The notes under the pieces were generated by a model. It worked only from the letters and a program-made list of their open reading frames with translations, was not told the origin of the DNA and made no database searches. Shown in pieces: positions 8,475 through 17,919 of a DNA stretch of 64,000 bases (positions are counted from its first letter, which is position 1; the number at the start of each line of letters is the position of its first letter). Both the position numbers and the translations under genes were made by a program. The stretch is from Bradyrhizobium elkanii USDA 76 (GTDB lineage: Bacteria > Pseudomonadota > Alphaproteobacteria > Rhizobiales > Xanthobacteraceae), in the NCBI RefSeq assembly GCF_023278185.1, contig NZ_CP066356.1, forward strand, positions 4,890,001 through 4,954,000. The letters run 5' to 3'.

Positions 8475-8771
8475 TCAGGCGGTCGCCACGAAACTCACTC
8501 CAATTCGCGTCTTCTTGCTCCAGATCACTTGGCACTCATACACGACCGAGGCGTCGCGGGCCATCACCAGGCGGAATCTGTGCGGGACGAAGGCCGGATT
8601 CTCGACCTCGATGGCCGCCCCCTCCGGCGAGATGTTCACGATCGTGCAATGCATGACCGAACCGCCCGACGAGACATAGCCGGGTTCATTGACCTCGGTT
8701 CGCGGATGCTTGCGCTTTTCGTCCACCCGGCTGCTCCCCGCTTCGTCCACGCAAACGTGGGCGATCGACAT
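8475..8771 (-). CDS. PilZ-domain protein
   Basis: A protein of about 98 residues formed by a single PilZ domain, the usual cyclic-di-GMP receptor fold. The RxxxR signature appears as RKHPR near residue 20 and the second motif as NISPEGAAIEV (the D/NxSxxG box), with the barrel continuing through VMARDASVVYECQVIW to a final GVSF strand. A single-domain PilZ protein acts as an adaptor that changes partners when it binds the second messenger. The start is ATG 8771; a TTG at 8783 is possible. It lies 85 bp upstream of the broken cyclase on the same strand. No partner gene is next to it. Confidence 0.85.
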   Translation of the reverse strand: MSIAHVCVDEAGSSRVDEKRKHPRTEVNEPGYVSSGGSVMHCTIVNISPEGAAIEVENPAFVPHRFRLVMARDASVVYECQVIWSKKTRIGVSFVATA

Positions 8772-8990
8772 TGCAGAAGTCAACGGCTCCGGCGGCCCCC
8801 ATCGGGCTTTCGCACCACCATTTGTGCGCAGCAGTAAGCCGAACCGCTTATCGCGCCAATGCAGATGAGCCCCGCGTCGGCGCGGGCTTGTCGTTCGCGC
8901 TGGCGCGAGGATAGCCTCAGCCTATGGGCGATGCGCTGGCGCGACGCACGCTCCGAACAATAATGAACAGGCGCCATGGGGAGACGCGCC

Positions 8991-10397
8991 ATGTTCGAGA
9001 TTCTCGATCGCCGGACGACTCTGACCGGCAACCAGATCAAGATCCTTGCGGCGGCCATCATCGGCGATGCGCTGGAATTCTTCGACTACTTCCTGATCGG
9101 CTTCGTGCTCGCATTCCTGATCGGGCCCTGGAAACTCACCTTCGGCCAGTCGGCCACCGTGCTGATGAGCTCCGGCATCGGCGCCATCCTCGGCGCCTAT
9201 CTCTGGGGCTGGCTCGCCGACCGGGTCGGGCGGCGTATCGTCTTCATCGGTACGGTGCTGAACTTCTCGATCGCGACCGGCCTGCTCTATTTCACGCCCG
9301 ACAATGGCTGGGTCTATCTGGCGATTCTGCGCTTCTTCGTCGGCACCGGCGTCGGCGGACTTTATTGTGTCGACCTGCCGCTGGTGCAGGAGTTCATGCC
9401 CTCGCACAAGCGCGGCTGGGTCGGGGGCCTCGTCACCTGCGTGATCCCGCTCGGCGTCGGCCTCGGCGCGGTGCTGGGAGCCGTCATGGGAACCGATCAG
9501 TGGCGGCTGTTGTTTGCGATCGGCGTGCTGCCGTCGGTCCTGGTGCTGCTGGTTCGGATCTGGGTCCCGGAGTCGCCGCGCTGGCTGTGCCGGCAAGGAC
9601 GCTATGACGAAGCCCGCAAGTCGCTGGCCTGGGCGCTACAGGTTCAGCCCTCCGAACTGCCGTTGCCGAGCGCGGCCGACGCCGGTCCGATCGTTACGAC
9701 GAGCTGGTTCGACCTGTTCAAATATCCGCGCAGCCTGATCGTCTCCTGGCTTGGCAATGCCGGCGCGCAGACCGGCGTCTACGGCATCACGCTATGGGCG
9801 CCCGCGCTGTTCGTGCTGCTGCTGAAGGTGACGCCGCAGGAAGCCGCCAAGATGATGATCCTGCTCAGCGTCACCGGTTTCCTCGGCCGCATCTCGTTCT
9901 CCTATTTCTCGGAGCTGCTGGGGCGGCGCGTTGCCGGCGGCCTGCTCGGCTTCGGCGCCGGCGCGCTGACGATCATTGCCGGCTACCACTACGACGCGAC
10001 TTTGTTCGGCATGTCGGCGTTCTGGCTGCTGCTGGCCGCCGTGTTCTTCTTCGCCGATGGCGGCTTTGCGATCGTCGGTCCCTACGCGGCGGAGGTCTGG
10101 CCGTCGCATCTGCGCACCACGGGGATGGGCTCGGCCTATGGCTTCGGCGGCATCGGCAAGATCATCGGGCCGGTCGGGCTGGCGCTGATCGTCGGTTCGA
10201 ACAACTATCTCAAGCCCGACGTGCCACTGACCCAGATCCCGACCGCCTTTGTCTATCTCGGCTGCTGGTTCCTGATGGCGGGTGCCGTCTATTTGTTCTT
10301 CGGGCTCGAGACCCGTGGCAAATCGATCGAGCAGATCGACAAGGAGCTCAACGCGACGGCTGACGTCGCGGCCTCCGCAACGATCCGGCGCGCCTGA
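8991..10397 (+). CDS. MFS transporter (sugar/aromatic-acid porter type)
   Basis: A 468-residue inner-membrane carrier with 12 predicted helices. The loop 2-3 signature GWLADRVGRRIVFIG and the loop after helix 6 PESPRWLCRQGRYDEA are typical of the metabolite:H+ symporter and sugar porter branches; ETRGKSIEQID closes helix 12. The start at 8991 is chosen because GGGGAGA lies eight bases upstream; ATG 8976 would place that site inside the gene. It opens an operon with a flavin monooxygenase 11 bp downstream and a VOC protein, so it probably imports the aromatic or heterocyclic compound they attack. The actual substrate cannot be read from sequence. Confidence 0.85.
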   Translation: MFEILDRRTTLTGNQIKILAAAIIGDALEFFDYFLIGFVLAFLIGPWKLTFGQSATVLMSSGIGAILGAYLWGWLADRVGRRIVFIGTVLNFSIATGLLYFTPDNGWVYLAILRFFVGTGVGGLYCVDLPLVQEFMPSHKRGWVGGLVTCVIPLGVGLGAVLGAVMGTDQWRLLFAIGVLPSVLVLLVRIWVPESPRWLCRQGRYDEARKSLAWALQVQPSELPLPSAADAGPIVTTSWFDLFKYPRSLIVSWLGNAGAQTGVYGITLWAPALFVLLLKVTPQEAAKMMILLSVTGFLGRISFSYFSELLGRRVAGGLLGFGAGALTIIAGYHYDATLFGMSAFWLLLAAVFFFADGGFAIVGPYAAEVWPSHLRTTGMGSAYGFGGIGKIIGPVGLALIVGSNNYLKPDVPLTQIPTAFVYLGCWFLMAGAVYLFFGLETRGKSIEQIDKELNATADVAASATIRRA

Positions 10398-10408
10398 GGG
10401 AGGCGAAC

Positions 10409-11596
10409 ATGAATGTGACTTCTGCCGACCTTACCGGTGATCGCGACGTGATCGCCCGCGCCGAGGCGATCAGGGACGCGGTGGCGGCCGCCTCCAACGA
10501 TATCGAAACGACGCGCCGCCTGCCGCCCGACCTGCTCGACCGGCTGCATGAGGCGCGGCTGTTCCGCCTGCTGCTGCCGCGTTCAACCAACGGGATCGAA
10601 ACCGATCCCGTCACCTTCTTCCATGCCATCGAGACCATCGCCAAGGCGGATGCCTCGACGGCGTGGTGCCTGAGCCAGGCCGGCGGCTGTGCGATGTCGG
10701 CGGCCTATCTCGACCTGCCGGTCGCGCAGGAGGTGTTTGCCGACCCGCGTGCCGTGCTGGCCTGGGGCCCCGGCCCGAAGGTCAGGGCGATCGAGTGCGA
10801 GGGGGGTTACCGCGTCACCGGGGTCTGGTCGTTTGCCTCGGGCGGGCGGCACGCCACCTGGCTCGGCGCGCACTGCCCGGTCTATGCCGCGGATGGCTCG
10901 CCGCGCCGGGATGCCAATGGCGAGCAGGTCGAGCGCACCATGCTGGTGCGGACCGAGGACGTCGCATGGACCGACATCTGGAACACGGTCGGATTGCGCG
11001 GTACCGCCAGCGACCAGTTCGCGCTCGACGACTTCTTCGTCCGCGCGGACCATTCGATCACCCGCGAATTCGACCGCGAGTGCCGCGAGGATGGCCCGCT
11101 GTACCGGATGAGCAACCACACCTGCTACCAGATCGGCTTTGCCGGAGTCGCCTGCGGCATTGCGCGCAGCGCGCTCGACAATTTCGTCGACGTCGCCCGC
11201 AACAAGGTGCCGCGCGGCATGAAGAAGACGCTGCGGGACAATGCCGTGGTGCAGTCCGGCCTCGCCCAGGCCGAGGTCAATCTGTGCGCCGCCCGCGCCT
11301 TCCTGCTGCAGTCGATGGCCGACATCTGGAAGGATCTGGTTGCCGGCCACAGCATCACGGTCGCACAGCGCATGACGATCCGGATGGCGGCCACGCACGC
11401 CATCCACAAGGCGCGGGAGGCCGTCGACTTCGCCTACAACACCGCCGGCGCCACCGCGATCTTCGACGGCCATCCGCTGGAGCGGCGCTTCCGCGACATC
11501 CACACCGTGACCCAGCAATTGCAGGGCCGCTTCAGTCACTTCGAGACGGTCGGCGCCTGGATGCTGGGCGTCGATGCCGACCTCAGCTTCGTTTAA
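10409..11596 (+). CDS. Acyl-CoA-dehydrogenase-fold flavin monooxygenase (group D type)
   Basis: A 395-residue protein with the three-domain acyl-CoA dehydrogenase fold: N-terminal helices to ~115, a beta domain with GGYRVTGVWSFASG and the TVGLRGTASDQF loop, and a C-terminal helical bundle with HAIHKAREAVDFAYNTAGATA. This layout, with no catalytic Glu of dehydrogenases evident and with the GxWxFASG motif, is that of oxygenases such as HsaA or HpaB, which use reduced flavin from a separate reductase to hydroxylate aromatic rings. No reductase is encoded nearby. GAGGGAGGCG precedes ATG 10409. It sits between the MFS importer and a VOC protein, which suggests a small catabolic module. Confidence 0.8.
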   Translation: MNVTSADLTGDRDVIARAEAIRDAVAAASNDIETTRRLPPDLLDRLHEARLFRLLLPRSTNGIETDPVTFFHAIETIAKADASTAWCLSQAGGCAMSAAYLDLPVAQEVFADPRAVLAWGPGPKVRAIECEGGYRVTGVWSFASGGRHATWLGAHCPVYAADGSPRRDANGEQVERTMLVRTEDVAWTDIWNTVGLRGTASDQFALDDFFVRADHSITREFDRECREDGPLYRMSNHTCYQIGFAGVACGIARSALDNFVDVARNKVPRGMKKTLRDNAVVQSGLAQAEVNLCAARAFLLQSMADIWKDLVAGHSITVAQRMTIRMAATHAIHKAREAVDFAYNTAGATAIFDGHPLERRFRDIHTVTQQLQGRFSHFETVGAWMLGVDADLSFV

Positions 11597-11620
11597 TCCG
11601 ATTTCTCAAGGAGAAGAACC

Positions 11621-12022
11621 ATGCCATTGGGTGGACTACAGCATTACACCATCGAGCCGCAGGATCTGGAGAAGACCAAGGAGTTCTATTGCGATGTGCT
11701 CGGGCTCGAGAACGGCGAACGGCCGCCGCTCGATTTCCCCGGCTACTGGCTCTATTCCGGCGGCCAGGCCACAGTCCATCTAATGGGCACCCGCAAGCCG
11801 CGCGACGGCATCGTGGTGCGCGGCACCGAGAAGAAATATGAGGACACCGGGCGCCTCGACCATATCGCCTTTGCCGCCAGCGACGTCGAGGCCGTGCGCA
11901 AGCGCCTGCAGTCGAAGAACGTCACCTTCCGTGAGCAGATCGTGCCGCGCACCGGCGACACCCAGATATTCCTCTACGATCCAGACGGCGTCGGTGTGGA
12001 GCTGAACTTCCCGAAGAGCTGA
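11621..12022 (+). CDS. VOC-superfamily metalloprotein (glyoxalase/extradiol dioxygenase fold)
   Basis: A 133-residue protein made of two beta-alpha-beta-beta-beta modules. Candidate metal ligands sit at the expected places: His in LQHYT (residue 8), His in TVHLMG, His in LDHIAF (start of module 2), and Glu in GVGVELNF near the C-terminus. The family includes glyoxalase I, extradiol dioxygenases and epimerases, so the reaction is open. It follows the flavin monooxygenase by 24 bp, with AAGGAGAAG before ATG 11621, so ring cleavage or isomerisation of the hydroxylated product is a reasonable guess. At 133 residues it is too short for a two-domain extradiol dioxygenase. Confidence 0.85.
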   Translation: MPLGGLQHYTIEPQDLEKTKEFYCDVLGLENGERPPLDFPGYWLYSGGQATVHLMGTRKPRDGIVVRGTEKKYEDTGRLDHIAFAASDVEAVRKRLQSKNVTFREQIVPRTGDTQIFLYDPDGVGVELNFPKS

Positions 12023-12046
12023 GCACCGCCGCTCCCGGATCGCGAT

Positions 12047-12117
12047 GGCCGGTTTTGTCGGCCATCCACGGCTTCGTTCGCGCTCGCGCTTGCGCTGTGG
12101 ATGGTTCCCGACAAGGC
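12047..12117 (+). terminator. Imperfect hairpin after the MFS-monooxygenase-VOC operon
   Basis: CCATCCAC (12062-12069) pairs with GTGGATGG (12097-12104), and further out TTGTCGG and GGCC pair with CCGACAA and GGCC. There is no clear U-tract, so this is a weak terminator candidate in the gap between convergent genes. Confidence 0.35.
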
Positions 12118-12285
12118 CCTGACTCGGCCATCACTCGGGCGTGATCCGGTCCGTTTTTCTTCAACATTGAATGACGAATTAACCGGGCCGCGCCGCTGCG
12201 GCAGAATAGCCGGGTGCTGCGCCTTTAACCTACCCCAGGGCATGGTGGCCCGGCTATTCGTCCCCACTCGGCCGGCGCGATTTCC

Positions 12286-13023
12286 TCAGTCGAGCCCACG
12301 TTCGTGGCTCAGGCGGACCATTTCGTTGATGAAGATTTGTTTCTGCTTGTCGTCGAGGCTGGCAAACAGCGGCTCGGCGGCGTCGGCGACGCCGCGCTGA
12401 TCGACCGCCCGGTCATTGAGGAACTGGGCCTCGTTGCGCATCTGCTCGATGATGTCATCAGGCGGATCGCGCTGCGCCCGCGCGATGCGCAGGTTGAGTC
12501 GGTCGGCGCCGTTGTGGCCGAGATAGTGCATCGCACTGTTGAAGCCGGCCCAGTTCTTCTCCTGCTCCGGCGTCAGGTTGAGCTCCTTCTTGATCCGTTC
12601 GATGTTGGCATCGCTGTTGGCGACGATCTGTTCGGCGGTCAGCTGCGGTGCACCGGCCTGGGTCAGCACGGTCGGCGCTTGCTTCGCGCCCTTGTCCTTG
12701 GCGGCGGCCTTGGCCGACTTGGAGGCCTTGGCGCCGGCCGCAGGTGCCTGCGGGTTCTTGCCGCTGCCGGTGGCGTTATTGCCATTGTTGCCGGTCAATA
12801 CTCCGGTTACGCCGGTCACCACCCCGACAACGCCGCCGATCGCTCCGCCGAGAACGCCGCCGACCGGCCCGGCGGCCTTGTTGCCCTCGCGCGCACCCTT
12901 TTCGACGCCCTGCACGATCTGCGCATCGACCATATGAGGCACTGCGAGCAACGTGACGGTGGCGGCCCCAACTGCGGCGCACAATCTCCACTGCGCTCGC
13001 AGCTTCGCTACCGGGATGAGCAT
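12286..13023 (-). CDS. Secreted LTXXQ-motif protein (Spy/CpxP-like)
   Basis: A 245-residue exported protein. A signal peptide of about 34 residues (AAVGAATVTLLAVPHMVDAQ) is followed by a Gly/Val-rich zipper-like stretch (residues 53-80) and an Ala/Lys-rich linker. The C-terminal helical domain carries two LTxxQ-type signatures, QLTAEQIV and LNLTPEQEKNW. The family includes periplasmic chaperone-like proteins of the Cpx envelope response; here the role is inferred only. The start at 13023 is preferred because GGAG lies 11 bases upstream and the signal peptide then starts properly; the frame is open to 13113. It stands alone, convergent with the VOC operon. Confidence 0.75.
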   Translation of the reverse strand: MLIPVAKLRAQWRLCAAVGAATVTLLAVPHMVDAQIVQGVEKGAREGNKAAGPVGGVLGGAIGGVVGVVTGVTGVLTGNNGNNATGSGKNPQAPAAGAKASKSAKAAAKDKGAKQAPTVLTQAGAPQLTAEQIVANSDANIERIKKELNLTPEQEKNWAGFNSAMHYLGHNGADRLNLRIARAQRDPPDDIIEQMRNEAQFLNDRAVDQRGVADAAEPLFASLDDKQKQIFINEMVRLSHERGLD

Positions 13024-13478
13024 GATCGGGTCTCCGTGATCGGTGGTGGATTGCAGAATTGATGCGAGGTCAGGTTCGACGCATCCGGACTTTAGCGTTT
13101 CCGGCTTCGGCAAGTCTATCGGCCGCGCCGGGCATCACCATGGCGGAACAGGGTTCGCTGAGGCTTGGCCGGAAACCTGCGGCTCAACCGCGCACCGTCC
13201 GCGACCTTGTCTGCGTCACCCTCTGCGTGCATCGCAGCATGATCGCAAGACGCGCGGCTAACCGCCGGCAACTGCAATGATGCGAACGACACTGCCTGCT
13301 ATTTGACCACAACGTTAGTTCTAGTTGGCATCAGCATCTCGTTTCTCGACAGATGCCGGCAATTCTGTTCTGATCGGTGTCAACGCAATCCCGCGACGTC
13401 GCGCAAACGTGACGCACAAAAACAACAACGGGATTCAAAAAAAGTCTTTTGTCCGTTGGCTACCAGGGAGGGAATGCC
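13024..13478. other. Intergenic control region between the LTXXQ gene and the ABC importer operon
   Basis: These 455 bp carry promoters for the divergent genes on either side. The right third is AT-richer than its surroundings and ends in GGGAGGGAA before ATG 13479. I found no convincing gene, hairpin or sigma54 motif. The short plus-strand frames here lack ribosome binding sites and coding-like composition. Confidence 0.5.
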
Positions 13479-14819
13479 ATGTCACGGAAGAAGCTCTCGC
13501 GCCGAGAATTCGTCGCGGCGACAGCGCTGTCATCGGCCGCGCTGATTACAGCCCCCTACGTACGTGGCGCCTATGCAGCCGGAAAGCTCTCGATGGGCTT
13601 CTGGGATCACTGGGTGCCCGGCGCGAACAGTGCGTCCACCGAGCTGGTCAATGAATGGGCTGCCAAGGAGAAGGTCGAGGTCCAGATCGACTACATCACC
13701 AGCCAGGGCAACAAGAATATCGTCACCATCGCCGCCGAGGCGCAGGCGAAATCCGGTCACGACATTTTCCAGATGCCGACGTGGTGGCCGCAGGCCAACG
13801 CCGAACTGCTCGAGCCGGTCAACGACATCATGGATCCGCTCATCAAGCTGAACGGCGAGGTCAACGGCACGGTGAAATATCTCGGCCAGGCCAACGGCAA
13901 ATGGCTCGGCGTACCCGCCAGTGTCGGCAGCCAGATCAAGGGTCCCTGCTCACGCATCGACCTCATGAAAAAGCATGCCAACATCGACGTCCAGGAGATG
14001 TATCCGGCCGGAAGCGAGCCGAAAGCCGATAACTGGACCCTCGATACCTTCCTCAAGGCGGCTGAAGCCTGCCACAAGGCCGGATTCCCGTTCGGCATCG
14101 GCCTTGGCGAAACCAGCGACAGTGTCGACACCGCCGGCGCGATCTTCCAGTCCTTCGGTGCCCATTTGGTCGATGCCAAGGGCAACCTCACCGTCAAGAC
14201 CGACGCGGTGCGCCAGGCCCTCGACTACTACAAGAAGCTGCTCGCCTTCCTGCCGCCCGACGTCTCGGCATGGGACGATGCCTCCAACAACAAATGGCTG
14301 GTCGCGGGCAAGGGCGCGATGATCATGAACCCGCCGAGCGCGTGGGCGGTCGCCAAGCGCGATGCTCCGCAAGTCGCGGAGCAATGCTGGACGCACGGGT
14401 TCCCGGCCGGGCCGAAGGGACGTTTCGCGCCCTATCTGCCGTTCTTCTGGTCGATCTGGTCGTTCTCGAAGAACAAGGAGGCGGCCAAGAGCCTGCTGAC
14501 GCACCTGTCGCAGCCCGCATCGATCGAGAAGATGGTGGTCGCCAGCGGTGGCTATGACCTGCCGGCCTACGAAAAACTCACGACCTTGAAGGTCTGGGCG
14601 GAGCAAGCGCCGCCAAAGGGGACGCTCTACCACTATCCGAACCCCTACAAGCACCAGACGCTGTCGATTGCGGCCTCGCCCGCGCCGCCCAAGATCGCGC
14701 AGCAGATCTACTTCCAGGCCACGCTGACCAAGATGTGCCTGCGGTACTACCAGGGTGAAAGCATGGAAAAGACGCTCGCCTGGGCCGAGGGCGAGTGCGA
14801 AGGCTTCATGCGAAGCTGA
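13479..14819 (+). CDS. ABC importer substrate-binding protein, family 1 (carbohydrate type)
   Basis: A 446-residue periplasmic binding protein. The N-terminus carries a twin-arginine signal (SRREFVAATALSSAALITA, cleavage after GAYA), so it is probably exported folded by Tat. The mature part has the two-lobe family 1 fold, with DIFQMPTWWPQANAELLEPV and MIMNPPSAWAV as hinge-lobe segments. ATG 13479 follows GGGAGGGAA; an upstream GTG-type start at 13449 would hide the Tat signal. It heads an operon with two permeases, a UgpC-like ATPase, a 2-hydroxyacid dehydrogenase and an amidase. The ligand is not known; the enzymes hint at an amide or hydroxyacid rather than a plain sugar. Confidence 0.9.
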   Translation: MSRKKLSRREFVAATALSSAALITAPYVRGAYAAGKLSMGFWDHWVPGANSASTELVNEWAAKEKVEVQIDYITSQGNKNIVTIAAEAQAKSGHDIFQMPTWWPQANAELLEPVNDIMDPLIKLNGEVNGTVKYLGQANGKWLGVPASVGSQIKGPCSRIDLMKKHANIDVQEMYPAGSEPKADNWTLDTFLKAAEACHKAGFPFGIGLGETSDSVDTAGAIFQSFGAHLVDAKGNLTVKTDAVRQALDYYKKLLAFLPPDVSAWDDASNNKWLVAGKGAMIMNPPSAWAVAKRDAPQVAEQCWTHGFPAGPKGRFAPYLPFFWSIWSFSKNKEAAKSLLTHLSQPASIEKMVVASGGYDLPAYEKLTTLKVWAEQAPPKGTLYHYPNPYKHQTLSIAASPAPPKIAQQIYFQATLTKMCLRYYQGESMEKTLAWAEGECEGFMRS

Positions 14820-14935
14820 CGACAAGCGAGGTCTCGCGCGACCGCCCGTAATGTTGGCCGCGCGAGGTCCCGTCTTCACATCCCAGCCGCCGGACCGGCG
14901 AGCTGTGCAACCAACCCGCGCGAGGGACCTGCGTT

Positions 14936-15874
14936 ATGGTTGATGTCGCATTCCAATCCAACCGCGCAGCCGCTGCCCAGACGGGACGAAGGCGCGCCGG
15001 CCTGCGCAACGCGCTGCGGCGCAAGTCGATGGCCGCGTTCCTGATGACCTTGCCGCTGATCCTCCTGATCGCGATCCTGGTCCTCTACCCGGCCCTCTAC
15101 TCCTTGCACCTCGCGACGCTGAACAAGGCGATGACGAAGTTCGTCGGGTTCGGCAATTTCGAGTTCCTGTTCAAGCGCGACACCTTCTGGCTGGTGGTCA
15201 AGCAATCCTGCATTTTCGCGATCTCGGCGGTGATCTTCAAAGCCCTGATCGGCTTCATCGTCGCGCATTTCGTGCACAACGTCCCCGCCAACAAGCAGCG
15301 CAAGTGGCGCGGCATGCTGCTGGTGCCGTGGGTGATCCCGCCGGCGATGAGCACGCTGGCATGGCTCTGGCTGTTCGACCCCTCCTACAGCGCCTTCAAC
15401 TACACGCTTTCCTTCTTCGGCATCGGGCCGATCCCGTGGACCGGCGATGCGATGTGGGCGCGCTTCTCGGTGATCCTGGTCAACGTCTGGTATGGCGCGC
15501 CATTCTTCATGATCATGTATCTGGCGGCGTTGAAATCGGTACCCGACCAGCTTTATGAGGCGGCCGCGATCGACGGCGCCAATTGGTGGCAGCGGATCTG
15601 GTACGTGACCCTGCCGATGATGCGCAACATCATCGCGATCACGACGCTGTTCTCGCTGATCGTGACCTTCGCCAATTTCGACATCGTGCGCATCCTGACC
15701 GCGGGCGGGCCGCTCGACCACACCCATATCTTCGCCACCTGGGCGTTCCGCGTCGGCATCGAGGGCAGCGATGTGCCGCTCGGCGCCAGCGTTTCGCTGT
15801 TCATGGTGCCGATCCTCGCGGTCGCGGCGATCTTCATCCTGCGCGACATCACCAAACGCGGGAACGAAGCCTGA
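14936..15874 (+). CDS. ABC importer permease 1 (MalF/UgpA type)
   Basis: A 312-residue inner-membrane permease with about six helices. The cytoplasmic coupling loop EAAAIDGANWWQRIWYVTLP (residues ~205-225) is the EAA motif that docks on the ATPase. The N-terminus is Arg-rich and positively charged before the first helix at ~35. It pairs with the next gene, whose ATG overlaps this stop codon. It lies 116 bp after the binding protein gene, a usual gap that lets the binding protein be made in excess. Confidence 0.92.
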   Translation: MVDVAFQSNRAAAAQTGRRRAGLRNALRRKSMAAFLMTLPLILLIAILVLYPALYSLHLATLNKAMTKFVGFGNFEFLFKRDTFWLVVKQSCIFAISAVIFKALIGFIVAHFVHNVPANKQRKWRGMLLVPWVIPPAMSTLAWLWLFDPSYSAFNYTLSFFGIGPIPWTGDAMWARFSVILVNVWYGAPFFMIMYLAALKSVPDQLYEAAAIDGANWWQRIWYVTLPMMRNIIAITTLFSLIVTFANFDIVRILTAGGPLDHTHIFATWAFRVGIEGSDVPLGASVSLFMVPILAVAAIFILRDITKRGNEA

Positions 15875-16785
15875 TGAGCTCGCTGACGATCGACAAGTCC
15901 GGACCGAACCGCAAGGTCAAGTACGGCAGCATGAGCCGCGACCGCGCCTGGGCGCTACGCTGGTCCTATTTCTTCCTGGTGCTGTTCGCGATCTTCTCGC
16001 TGACGCCGCCGATCTACATGCTGATCACCTCGCTGAAGAGCAGCGCCGAGATCTCGGCCGCGACCAATCCGTGGTGGGTCTATCACCCGACACTCAGCAA
16101 CTACATCGAGCTCCTGACCTCGAACCAGTTCCTGCGCTTCTTCTGGAACTCGGCCTGGGTCTCGATCATCGTGGTCACCATCACGATGCTGATCAGCGTG
16201 CCGGCGGCCTTTGCGCTGGCTCGGATGAAATTCTGGGGCTCGGCGACGCTCGCGACCGGCGTGTTCCTCACCTATCTCATTCCGGACAGCCTGCTGTTCA
16301 TTCCGCTGTTCAAGATGTTCGCCGTGTTCGGCGACTGGACTGGCATCCAGCTCGTCAATCGCTGGTACGTGCTGCTGTTCATCTACCCGACGCTGACGGT
16401 GCCGTTCTGCACCTGGATCATGATCGGCTATTTCGCCTCGATCCCGAAGGAGCTCGACGAGGCCGCGATCATCGACGGCGCGAGCTGGTTCCAGACGCTG
16501 ACCCGGATCTTCATCCCGGTCGCCCTGCCCGGCCTGATCGCGGCCACGATCTTTGCCTTCACCGTCTCCTGGGCCCAGTTCCTCTATCCGCTGGTGTTCA
16601 CGACATCGACCGATCAGCTGGTGCTGCCGGTCGGCATCATCACGACCCTGATCAAGGGTGACGTCTTCAACTGGGGACAGATCATGACCGGCGCCCTGCT
16701 CGGCGCCGCGCCGCCGCTGATCATCTACGCCTTCCTGATGGACTACTACATTGCCGGCCTGACCGCCGGTGCGACAAAGGGTTGA
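15874..16785 (+). CDS. ABC importer permease 2 (MalG/UgpE type)
   Basis: A 303-residue permease with six helices and the EAA loop KELDEAAIIDGASWFQTLTR at about residues 195-215. ATG 15874 overlaps the TGA of permease 1 (TGATG), so the two are translationally coupled; the longer frame open from 15583 is an artefact of readthrough. The last helix ends in MDYYIAGLTAGATKG, typical for the MalG group. It forms the heterodimeric channel with permease 1 and is followed five bases later by the ATPase gene. Confidence 0.92.
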   Translation: MSSLTIDKSGPNRKVKYGSMSRDRAWALRWSYFFLVLFAIFSLTPPIYMLITSLKSSAEISAATNPWWVYHPTLSNYIELLTSNQFLRFFWNSAWVSIIVVTITMLISVPAAFALARMKFWGSATLATGVFLTYLIPDSLLFIPLFKMFAVFGDWTGIQLVNRWYVLLFIYPTLTVPFCTWIMIGYFASIPKELDEAAIIDGASWFQTLTRIFIPVALPGLIAATIFAFTVSWAQFLYPLVFTTSTDQLVLPVGIITTLIKGDVFNWGQIMTGALLGAAPPLIIYAFLMDYYIAGLTAGATKG

Positions 16786-16789
16786 ACTT

Positions 16790-17890
16790 ATGGCTGATGT
16801 CAGTTTGCGGAAGGTTGTGAAGCGCTACGATGAGGTCGAGGCGGTGCGCGGCATCGACCTTGATATCGCCGACCATGAGTTCGTGGTGCTGGTCGGGCCG
16901 AGCGGCTGCGGCAAGTCGACGACGCTGCGGATGATCGCCGGCCTCGAGGACATTTCCGACGGCGACATCATGATCGGCGGCGACGTCGTCAACGACGTGC
17001 CGCCGAAGGACCGCGACATCGCGATGGTGTTCCAGAACTATGCGCTCTATCCGCATATGACCGTTGCCGAGAACATGTCGTTCGGTCTGCGGCTGAAGCA
17101 CTATCCCAAGGCGGAGATCAAGAGCCGGGTCACCGAGGCCGCCCGCATGCTCGACATCACCGATCTGATCGACCGCAAGCCGAAGCAGCTCTCCGGCGGC
17201 CAGCGCCAGCGTGTCGCGATGGGACGGGCGATCGTGCGCAATCCGAAGGTGTTCCTGTTCGACGAACCGCTGTCCAACCTCGACGCCAAGCTGCGCGTGC
17301 AGATGCGGATCGAGATCAAGAAGGTGCATCAGAAGGTCCGCACCACGACCGTCTACGTCACCCACGACCAGGTCGAGGCGATGACGCTCGCCGACCGCGT
17401 GGTGGTGATGAACCACGGCAGGATCGAGCAGATCGGCACGCCCAACGAACTCTACCACAAGCCGGCGACCCGGTTCGTCGCAAGCTTCATCGGCTCGCCC
17501 GCGATGAACTTCGTGCCCTGTCGGCTCGAGGACACCGGCGGCAAGCTCAATGTGCGGCTGACCGATCGCCTCGCTTTCGCGCTGCCGCCGGCACGCGCCG
17601 CCCGCTACCAGGCTCTCTCCCGCACCGACAAGCTGTTGCTGGGCATCCGGCCCGAGCACGTCATGGAGGCGCGGCCGCATGCCGAGCCGGGCGTCGAGCC
17701 GTTCGACGCGACGCTCGACGTCACCGAGCCGATGGGAATGGAGACCCTGGTCTATTTCACGCTCGAGGGCACCCAGGTCTGCGGCCGGGTTAATCCCAAT
17801 GCCGGAGCGCAGGATGGCAGCCCGCTCCGATTGGCTGTGGACCTCAACAATATGCATTTGCTAAACGAGGTGACCGGCGCCGTCCTTTGA
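16790..17890 (+). CDS. ABC importer ATPase (UgpC/MalK type)
   Basis: A 366-residue nucleotide-binding subunit. It shows Walker A GPSGCGKST (~37-45), Q loop VFQNYALYPHM, signature LSGGQRQRVAMGRA (~136), Walker B VFLFDEPLSNLDAKLR and switch His in VYVTHDQVEAM. A C-terminal regulatory OB-fold domain (~235-366, TOBE) is present, as in sugar importers. The start is ATG 16790, five bases after the stop of permease 2. It drives the importer encoded just upstream; the TOBE domain could bind regulators, but nothing here shows this. Confidence 0.93.
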   Translation: MADVSLRKVVKRYDEVEAVRGIDLDIADHEFVVLVGPSGCGKSTTLRMIAGLEDISDGDIMIGGDVVNDVPPKDRDIAMVFQNYALYPHMTVAENMSFGLRLKHYPKAEIKSRVTEAARMLDITDLIDRKPKQLSGGQRQRVAMGRAIVRNPKVFLFDEPLSNLDAKLRVQMRIEIKKVHQKVRTTTVYVTHDQVEAMTLADRVVVMNHGRIEQIGTPNELYHKPATRFVASFIGSPAMNFVPCRLEDTGGKLNVRLTDRLAFALPPARAARYQALSRTDKLLLGIRPEHVMEARPHAEPGVEPFDATLDVTEPMGMETLVYFTLEGTQVCGRVNPNAGAQDGSPLRLAVDLNNMHLLNEVTGAVL

Positions 17891-17919
17891 CGGCGCACAA
17901 GAAACCTCAAGGGCAGGAA

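Noticed and set aside
15583..15873. N-terminal extension of permease 2
   Set aside because: The extension is Arg-rich readthrough in an alternative frame of permease 1; ATG 15874 with TGATG overlap is the natural start.
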